Origin: Sulfuricurvum sp.
GTDB taxonomy: Bacteria; Campylobacterota; Campylobacteria; Campylobacterales; Sulfurimonadaceae
DNA length: 10,228 bases
Direction: 5' to 3'
Assembly: GCA_030679635.1 (NCBI GenBank)
Contig: JAUXSZ010000026.1
Span: 1-10,228, forward strand
Part shown: positions 4,918 to 10,228 of the stretch, in pieces
Position numbering within the stretch: position 1 is the first letter of the stretch
Layout: every line of letters begins with the position of its first letter
Program-made: the position numbers and the translations under genes
Notes under the pieces: generated by a model
Databases searched by the model: none
Seen by the model: only the letters and a program-made list of their open reading frames with translations
What the model was told of the DNA's origin: nothing

Positions 4918-7274
4918 CCATCACACTCCATCGATCTGTCTTGCGTCTGTGCAACCGCTTCGGGCGACTGAGAGCGGAGATAATAGGTCGATTTGAGTCC
5001 CAGCTTCCAAGCCAGCATGTAGATGTCGTTGAGGTACTTACCGCTCGCTTTATCTAACGTGATAAAGATGTTGAGGCTTTGCCCCTGATCGATCCATTTT
5101 TGACGGATCGCCGCAGCTTTGACCAAAATCGTTTGATCCAAATCGTAGGCAGGGGTGTAATATCCCCACGTATCCGGATTCAGGTTCGGAGCGACGACCG
5201 GGATGAGCCCTGAGAGATTCTCTTCAAACCATTTGCGCTTGTAGATAGGCTCAATCGTCTGCGTGGTCCCCGTGAGGATCGAAATGGAGCTCGTAGGCGC
5301 AATCGCCATCAGATAGCCGTTGCGCATCCCCTGTTTCTTGATTGTTTCACGTAGAACATCCCACTCATAGTTAGGGGCAAACAAGCCGCCGCGATCAATC
5401 AGGTTTTGCACCTCTGCCGTTGCGTGATCCATAGGGAGGATTCCGCGCTGCCATTTTGATCCCTGAAACTCAGGGTACGACCCTTTTTCAACTGCCAAAT
5501 CCGAGGATGCTTTGATCGCGTTGTAGCTGACCGCTTCCATCACTTCATCGATTTTGTCAAAATGTTCTTGGGATCCCCAAACAATCTTCTGGTTTGCCAG
5601 CATCTCTGCTTCACCCATAACACCCAAACCGATAGAACGGCTGCGCATGTTTGTCCGTTTTACTTTCTCAAGCGGGTAAAAGTTCAAATCGATAACATTG
5701 TCGAGTGCCCGAATAGCGATCGGGACGATCCGATCAATCTCTTCTTTCGTATGGATACGGGACAAATTGACGGAACCCAAGTTACACACGGCGGTTGCCC
5801 CGTCGACTTTCTCTTTTTCAACAATGTAAACAGGAAGTCCGCCCAATGAGTCCAATGCGGTCACTTTATTCGCCGGTTTTTCGATTCCGCTGTCGACTTT
5901 GACAATCTCGTCTTCTTCATACGTGACAAACGTGCCGTCTTCAAATTTGATTTTGATCAGATAATGGTTCGGCTGAGTATTTTGGAAAATTTCCGTACAC
6001 AGGTTTGAACTTCGGATAATTCCGTAATGATCATTCGGGTTAGCTCTGTTAGCACTGTCTTTGAAACACAAGAACGGGCTTCCCGATTCAAAATAGCTGG
6101 TTAAGATTTTTTTCCAAAGATCTTTTGCTTTGGTATGCTCTTTTATAATGGTTGCATCTTGCTCAAGCTCTACGTAGCGCTTCTCAAATGCATCGCCATA
6201 GAGTTCCGTCAGTTCTTTTACGTCAAACGGATCGAACATCGTCCAAATACCGTCATCCACAACCCGCTTCATGAACATGTCGTTGATCCACAGTGCCGGA
6301 AACAAATCGTGTGCGCGACGACGCTCTTCCCCGGAGTTCTTCTTGATATCCAGAAAATCTTTGATGTCCATGTGCCACGGCTCGAGATAAACGGCAATAG
6401 CCCCCTTGCGGGTTCCCAGCTGATCCACGGCGATAGCGATATCGTTCGTGATCTTCAAGAAGGGTACAGTCCCCCCCGCCGCATTCTTGTGACCGTCGAT
6501 AAACGATCCCATGGCGCGTACTTGCGTCCAGTCCCAACCGATTCCTCCGCCGAACTTGGAGAGCAATGCCATCTCTTTATATCCATCGAAAATCCCTTCG
6601 ATGTTGTCAGGACTTGAACCGATATAGCATGAACTGAGCTGATGACGGGTCGTGCGGGCATTGGAGAGTGTAGGGGTTGCTAACATCACTTCAAATTTTG
6701 AGAGCATGTCGTAAAACTTTTTTGCCCAACCCATGGCATCCGGCTCGTTCTGCGCCAAAAACATCGATATGGCCATAAACATATGCTGCGGCAACTCGAT
6801 CGGATCACCTTGTCGGTCTTTGATCAGATAACGGTCATACAGCGTCTTAACACCCAAATAGTTGAATTCCAAGTCACGATCGGCGACGATGTACGCATCC
6901 AATTCTTCTAAATTGAATTTTTCTTTCAGCCCAAGAAGGATTCTTCCCTCCCCCTCACACCGTTCAAAGTAGTGTTGAAGAGTTCCGTAACCGGTAAAGC
7001 CGTTGACCCGATGATACAAATCATAAAGGAAAAGACGTGATGCAACAAACGTCCAGTTCGGACTGTCAATATCGATTTTATCAACAGCCGTTTTGATCAG
7101 CGTATGTTGAATCTCATTGCTCGTAATACCGTCTCTAAATTGGATCTGTGCATCTACTTCGAGTTCACTCTGAGATACATTTATTAAACCTTTTACGGCT
7201 GCAGAAGTATATTTTTGAATTTTAGTAATGTCCAACGGCTCACGTCGGCCGTTTCGTTTGAGTATTGTTAACAT
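4908..7274 (-). CDS. nrdA: Ribonucleoside-diphosphate reductase subunit alpha (class I)
   Basis: This is the catalytic large subunit of ribonucleotide reductase, 788 residues. It reduces ribonucleotides to deoxyribonucleotides using the radical supplied by NrdB. Residues 1-92 form an ATP-cone (KRNGRREPLDITKIQKY onward), so dATP/ATP activity control is expected. The active-site cysteines are C216 (QLSSCYIG), C426 (NLCTE) and C497 (AVCNLGSVNL), with N424 and E428 in place. Y764-Y765 (STYYLR) match the radical-transfer tyrosine pair. C784 and C787 at the extreme C-terminus (ECDGCQ) are the redox shuttle pair. Between C426 and C497 there are 71 positions, against 23 between the E. coli equivalents (C439-C462), so a segment of about 48 residues is inserted. 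The start ATG at 7274 has AAGGAA (7280-7285) five bases upstream. A separate promoter may precede it, so it need not depend on purB transcription. Confidence 0.98.
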   Translation of the reverse strand: MLTILKRNGRREPLDITKIQKYTSAAVKGLINVSQSELEVDAQIQFRDGITSNEIQHTLIKTAVDKIDIDSPNWTFVASRLFLYDLYHRVNGFTGYGTLQHYFERCEGEGRILLGLKEKFNLEELDAYIVADRDLEFNYLGVKTLYDRYLIKDRQGDPIELPQHMFMAISMFLAQNEPDAMGWAKKFYDMLSKFEVMLATPTLSNARTTRHQLSSCYIGSSPDNIEGIFDGYKEMALLSKFGGGIGWDWTQVRAMGSFIDGHKNAAGGTVPFLKITNDIAIAVDQLGTRKGAIAVYLEPWHMDIKDFLDIKKNSGEERRRAHDLFPALWINDMFMKRVVDDGIWTMFDPFDVKELTELYGDAFEKRYVELEQDATIIKEHTKAKDLWKKILTSYFESGSPFLCFKDSANRANPNDHYGIIRSSNLCTEIFQNTQPNHYLIKIKFEDGTFVTYEEDEIVKVDSGIEKPANKVTALDSLGGLPVYIVEKEKVDGATAVCNLGSVNLSRIHTKEEIDRIVPIAIRALDNVIDLNFYPLEKVKRTNMRSRSIGLGVMGEAEMLANQKIVWGSQEHFDKIDEVMEAVSYNAIKASSDLAVEKGSYPEFQGSKWQRGILPMDHATAEVQNLIDRGGLFAPNYEWDVLRETIKKQGMRNGYLMAIAPTSSISILTGTTQTIEPIYKRKWFEENLSGLIPVVAPNLNPDTWGYYTPAYDLDQTILVKAAAIRQKWIDQGQSLNIFITLDKASGKYLNDIYMLAWKLGLKSTYYLRSQSPEAVAQTQDRSMECDGCQ

Positions 7275-7359
7275 CTGTATTCCTTGGCTCTAAAGAAGCA
7301 TATTATAATCATTTTTATTTTAGTATTTCTTATAACAATTCAATGTTTTTTTCTGTCTA
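7275..7359 (-). promoter_or_regulatory. Candidate nrdA promoter in the purB-nrdA gap
   Basis: The 85-base gap is strongly A/T-rich. On the minus strand it contains a perfect TATAAT at 7302-7307, 27 bases before the nrdA ATG, giving a short leader that holds only the ribosome binding site. I see no convincing -35 hexamer at 16-18 bases, but the upstream A/T-rich periodic tract is usual for sigma-70 promoters of this phylum. No pair of NrdR-type boxes is evident. There is no clear hairpin plus U-run behind purB, so read-through from purB is possible. Confidence 0.5.
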
Positions 7360-8688
7360 TTATTTAAACACACGATTGAAAATATTATCCACGTTTTTAG
7401 TATAGTAATCGTAATTGAAACATTCACGTATTGCCTCTTCGCTTAGGCTTTGACGCAACTCTTCGTCATCCAACAAAAATTGCAAATACAAACTCTCGCC
7501 CTTTTCATTGATCGCCGTTTTGCCCTGCTGCAACCCCTCCCATACTTTCATCGCATTGCGCTGAACGATACGGTAGGCATCTTCACGACTCACACCCTTG
7601 AGCGGTAATTCCAATAACACACGCTGTGAAAAGACCAAACCGCCCGTTAGGTTTAGATTACGCATCATATTTTCAGGATAGACTACCAAATTAGCAATAA
7701 CATTACTAAAACGGTTGAGCATAAAATCAGATGTTATAAAGGAATCAGGGAGCCAAAATCGCTCTGTAGAGCTGTGGGAAATATCACGCTCATGCCAAAG
7801 AGCTACATTTTCCATCGCAGGGATAACATAGGCGCGTACTATGCGCGCGAGCCCTGTGATATTCTCACTCAGAATCGGATTACGTTTGTGCGGCATGGCG
7901 GAAGACCCTTTTTGCCCTTTGGCAAAAAACTCTTCACACTCATACACTTCCGTTCGTTGCCAATGGCGTACTTGTACCGCAAATTTTTCGATGGAACTCG
8001 CTAACAATCCTAACGCACAAGCAAGGCGGGCATAACGATCACGCTGGATAACCTGGTTCGATGCAGGTGCCGCTTTTAGCCCTAACTCTTCACATGCATA
8101 CTCTTCGAGCTCTAACGGCGCGTGAGCAAAGTTTCCCATCGCTCCCGATACTTGACCCACCGCGATGACCTCCATTGTTTGCTCCAAGTTTGTGAGGTGA
8201 CGCGCCATCTCATCGTACCATACCGCTAACACCAAACCAAACGTAATCGGCTCACCATGGATACCATGGGATCGTCCAACCATTAGCGTCATTTTGTGTT
8301 CATACGCTCTGACCTTGATCGACTCCATGACCATCTTCACATCACTGATGATCAATTCCAACGAATCACGCATCTGCAATGCTACGGCTGTATCTACCGT
8401 ATCCGAAGAGGTCATCCCGTAGTGAAACCATCGACTCTCACTGCCCAACGTTTCGGATACCGATGTTGTGAAGGCAATAAGATCATGTTTGGTTACCGCT
8501 TCGATCTCATCGATTCGCTCAATACTAAACCCTGCATTTTTAACAATTTTTTGGGCATCCTCATCAGGAATCAATCCCAAACGGTTCCATGCTTTTACCG
8601 CTGCTATTTCAACATCAAGCCATGCTTGATATTTTGCCTGCATGGTCCATTTCGATTTCATCTCTTCTCGTGCGTAACGTTCAACCAT
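7360..8688 (-). CDS. purB: Adenylosuccinate lyase
   Basis: PurB catalyses two fumarate-releasing steps of purine synthesis: SAICAR to AICAR and adenylosuccinate to AMP. The 442-residue protein belongs to the fumarase/aspartase superfamily. The signature GSSAMPHKRNP is at 261-271, with the catalytic serine expected at 262 or 263. The catalytic histidine is H141 in GRSHGIHGEP, with H68 in TKHDLIAF as partner. MTSSDTVDT (92-100) is the conserved substrate-binding stretch. The protein is full length and of the compact bacterial type similar to the Bacillus/Thermotoga enzymes, not the longer E. coli form. The ATG at 8688 follows AAGGAA (8694-8699) by five bases. It is first in the minus-strand set and is followed by nrdA, so purine nucleotide supply and its reduction to deoxynucleotides are adjacent. 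Confidence 0.98.
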   Translation of the reverse strand: MVERYAREEMKSKWTMQAKYQAWLDVEIAAVKAWNRLGLIPDEDAQKIVKNAGFSIERIDEIEAVTKHDLIAFTTSVSETLGSESRWFHYGMTSSDTVDTAVALQMRDSLELIISDVKMVMESIKVRAYEHKMTLMVGRSHGIHGEPITFGLVLAVWYDEMARHLTNLEQTMEVIAVGQVSGAMGNFAHAPLELEEYACEELGLKAAPASNQVIQRDRYARLACALGLLASSIEKFAVQVRHWQRTEVYECEEFFAKGQKGSSAMPHKRNPILSENITGLARIVRAYVIPAMENVALWHERDISHSSTERFWLPDSFITSDFMLNRFSNVIANLVVYPENMMRNLNLTGGLVFSQRVLLELPLKGVSREDAYRIVQRNAMKVWEGLQQGKTAINEKGESLYLQFLLDDEELRQSLSEEAIRECFNYDYYTKNVDNIFNRVFK

Positions 8689-8781
8689 CTTTGTTCCTTG
8701 AATGTGCTAAAATGCGCGATAAATTTGCGCTAGATACTATGTATTTAGTTTATCCAACCCTCCCTTATAAAGGAATATATT
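8689..8781. promoter_or_regulatory. Divergent promoter region between purB and the pseudouridine synthase
   Basis: These 93 bases must hold promoters for both directions. For the plus-strand gene, TGCTAAAAT (8705-8713) resembles an extended -10 element. For purB, the minus strand reads TAGTAT at 8734-8739. No strong -35 hexamers are seen, so exact sites are uncertain. An imperfect inverted repeat, GCGCGATAAATTTGCGC (8714-8730), lies between the two candidates. AAGGA (8770-8774), seven bases before TTG 8782, is the ribosome binding site that decides the start of the plus-strand gene. Confidence 0.4.
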
Positions 8782-9717
8782 TTGCCGTTCGTCACCAAAA
8801 AACTCCACGCTCCTACACGCCAAAAAGCCTTTTTATTCCTCATCAGCGAACTGGGACTTGCTCAGCATGAGACACAACGTCTTATTGCCAAAGGACGACT
8901 TACCCAAAACGGCGTAGTGATGAGCAATCAGGCCGGATACATAGAGGGCGATTTTGAATTCATCTGTTTTGAGCCGTTATCACAAGGGTTAGAACCGACG
9001 TTTGTCGCTAACGATTTTGCCGTTTACGACAAACCAAGCGGCGTATTGGTACACCCCCAAAGCCGACGCACCCCCTATTCTCTTAGCGATGAGATCAAAC
9101 ACAAGTTTGGACATGATGCTAACGTCGCTCACCGTATCGATCAAGAGACGAGCGGGTTGGTTCTGGTTTCTCGCAACAAAGCGAGCGAACGTGTTTTAAA
9201 ACTCCTGTTTGAAGAACGTGAAATCACCAAGCGATATTTGGCAATGGTACACGGTCATCTAGAACATCCTCTCGATATTCAAGAACCCTTATTGCGCAAA
9301 GAAGACGTTTGCACTTTGGTGCGAATGGTGGTAAAGGTTCATTCTGACGGCAAAGCATCCCGTACCTTTATTAAGCCCCTTCAATACTTCCCCGAACTTA
9401 ACATGACTCTCGTGGAGGCATCTCCTCTGACAGGCCGTACACACCAAATACGGGTCCATTTGTTTCACGTGAAACATCCAATCGTCGGTGATCCCATTTA
9501 TGGACAAGATGAAGCAGATATTATAAGATTTTTGGACAAGGAGCTAACCCCCGAAGAACGCTTGAGCAAAGGAGGAGCAAGCAGATTACTGCTTCATGCA
9601 CATTCTCTAGAGTTTGCCTATGAGGGAGAAAATTATCATATTGTTTCGAAAGAAGATTTTATTACAACGTGTTTTAAGGCGATGAAAATCGACGGTGTTT
9701 CTATACCGTCTCTTTGA
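8782..9717 (+). CDS. RluA-family RNA pseudouridine synthase with S4 domain
   Basis: A cytoplasmic enzyme of 311 residues that isomerises uridine to pseudouridine, probably in 23S rRNA. Residues about 12-65 form an S4-type RNA-binding domain (KAFLFLISELGL, then RLIAKGRLTQNGV). The catalytic domain follows. FAVYDKPSGVLVHP (79-92) is the RluA entry motif. HRIDQETSGLVL (117-128) contains the catalytic aspartate D120. TGRTHQIRVHL (217-227) is the conserved KSRTHQIRVH-like motif. The TTG start at 8782 is chosen because AAGGA lies seven bases upstream and no better start precedes the S4 domain. The sequence does not distinguish RluC- from RluD-type specificity. It diverges from purB, and its end overlaps the convergent acyltransferase gene by 17 bases. 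Confidence 0.93.
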   Translation: MPFVTKKLHAPTRQKAFLFLISELGLAQHETQRLIAKGRLTQNGVVMSNQAGYIEGDFEFICFEPLSQGLEPTFVANDFAVYDKPSGVLVHPQSRRTPYSLSDEIKHKFGHDANVAHRIDQETSGLVLVSRNKASERVLKLLFEEREITKRYLAMVHGHLEHPLDIQEPLLRKEDVCTLVRMVVKVHSDGKASRTFIKPLQYFPELNMTLVEASPLTGRTHQIRVHLFHVKHPIVGDPIYGQDEADIIRFLDKELTPEERLSKGGASRLLLHAHSLEFAYEGENYHIVSKEDFITTCFKAMKIDGVSIPSL

Positions 9718-10228
9718 TGTAGCGGTTGCGCTTCGCCTCTTTGATCCGGTTAATCTCAACCATAATGTATCCATCGATGCAGTTGTTGAAATCAACATCG
9801 ATTCCAAAATCGATAAATTGAACTCCTCCCTCTTCACACAATTCGCTGTATTGCTTATAGAGAGTAGGCACAGCTGCATCAAATGTTTTGAGATAATCTT
9901 TCAAAACTCTAAAGTCGTGTTCGTAATCGTCCCCCGAAAATATTTTAGCAAATTCTTCTTTGACATTATCCGAGAGATGAAAAGGGGATTTTGCTTTTAG
10001 GTACGTATGCTTAGAACCAAAATAAAGGGTGTAAAAATAGACAAGAGCTTCTTGTGCATGCTTGGCATAGGTTCCCGATATGCTCACCGGTCCAATCATG
10101 TATTTAATATGGGGATTATGGCTAAGGTACGCACCTATCCCCTGCCAGAGGTAATCAAGCGCCCTGCTCCCCCAATACTTTGGCTGAACAAAGCTGCGTC
10201 CCAACTCTATCGCATCTTCCAAAATTGG
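9701..10228 (-). CDS. Hemolysin/OlsB-like GNAT acyltransferase, C-terminal part, 5' end outside window
   Basis: The frame is open to the window edge (175 visible residues beginning PILEDAIELGRSF) and ends in TAG at 9701-9703, so the N-terminal part is missing. The segment ELGRSFVQPKYWGSRALDYL followed by WQGIGAYL is the hallmark of the hemolysin/OlsB-like acyltransferase family, whose members transfer acyl groups from acyl carrier protein, for example to ornithine to make lyso-ornithine lipid. The later part (AAVPTLYKQYSELCEEGG, then VDFNNCIDGYIMVE) follows the family pattern of P-x-L-x-x-Y...G...D-x-x-F...D. No membrane segment is visible. In some bacteria this domain is fused behind a PlsC-type acyltransferase; whether that holds here lies beyond the window. 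Ornithine lipid synthesis is a hypothesis, not a call. Confidence 0.83.
   Translation of the reverse strand, partial: PILEDAIELGRSFVQPKYWGSRALDYLWQGIGAYLSHNPHIKYMIGPVSISGTYAKHAQEALVYFYTLYFGSKHTYLKAKSPFHLSDNVKEEFAKIFSGDDYEHDFRVLKDYLKTFDAAVPTLYKQYSELCEEGGVQFIDFGIDVDFNNCIDGYIMVEINRIKEAKRNRYIKETV

Noticed and set aside
6471..6477. Run of seven C (G on the coding strand) in nrdA as a phase-variable tract
   Set aside because: It encodes conserved glycines of an essential enzyme and is too short to suggest switching.
6135..6617. 160-residue plus-strand open frame inside nrdA
   Set aside because: It is opposite conserved NrdA motifs with no recognisable domain or ribosome binding site.
7275..7359. 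NrdR box pair upstream of nrdA
   Set aside because: I found no two spaced copies of an ACAC-TATAT-GTGT-like element; only a -10-like TATAAT is clear.

Overview
The window looks like chromosomal housekeeping DNA from a member of the Campylobacterota (former Epsilonproteobacteria), possibly a free-living Sulfuricurvum- or Sulfurimonas-like organism. This is an inference from protein character, and it is supported by the gene order pseudouridine synthase / purB / nrdA, which I recall from Campylobacter jejuni (Cj0022c-Cj0023-Cj0024). The base composition is moderate, the genes are very densely packed, and GTG/TTG starts are frequent. I see no rRNA, tRNA, CRISPR array, insertion sequence or phage gene.

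Left part (1-3899, plus strand). This is one tightly overlapping operon that begins before the window. It holds nrdB (class I ribonucleotide reductase small subunit, missing only its first few residues), a nitrilase-superfamily carbon-nitrogen hydrolase, pcm (protein L-isoaspartate O-methyltransferase), a small class I SAM-dependent methyltransferase, and a compact RsmB/NOP2/NSUN-type RNA cytosine-C5 methyltransferase. Each gene overlaps the next by 4 to 14 bases, so translational coupling is likely. Three consecutive products use S-adenosylmethionine, and two (the hydrolase and Pcm) fit a metabolite and protein repair role.

Middle and right part (8688 down to 3909, minus strand). The order of transcription is purB (adenylosuccinate lyase), nrdA (ribonucleotide reductase large subunit), an unrecognised 123-residue cytosolic protein overlapping the nrdA end, and a 201-residue exported, probably outer-membrane protein. 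The last gene has no ATG, GTG or TTG anywhere it could start. The best reading is an ATT start behind a good ribosome binding site, with an immediate signal peptide. nrdA and nrdB, whose products form one enzyme, therefore lie in two operons that converge near 3900-3908. purB (IMP to AMP) and ribonucleotide reductase (NDP to dNDP) are successive parts of nucleotide supply.

Right end. A RluA-family pseudouridine synthase with an S4 domain (8782-9717, plus) diverges from purB across a 93-base promoter region. It converges on, and overlaps by 17 bases, the end of a minus-strand gene cut by the window edge, which encodes the C-terminal part of a hemolysin/OlsB-like GNAT acyltransferase.

No unmistakable new multi-gene system is present. 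The points most worth a second look are the ATT-started exported protein with an H-x-S motif near its C-terminus, the unknown protein coupled to nrdA, the roughly 48-residue insertion between the active-site cysteines of NrdA, and the repair/methyltransferase cluster attached to nrdB.
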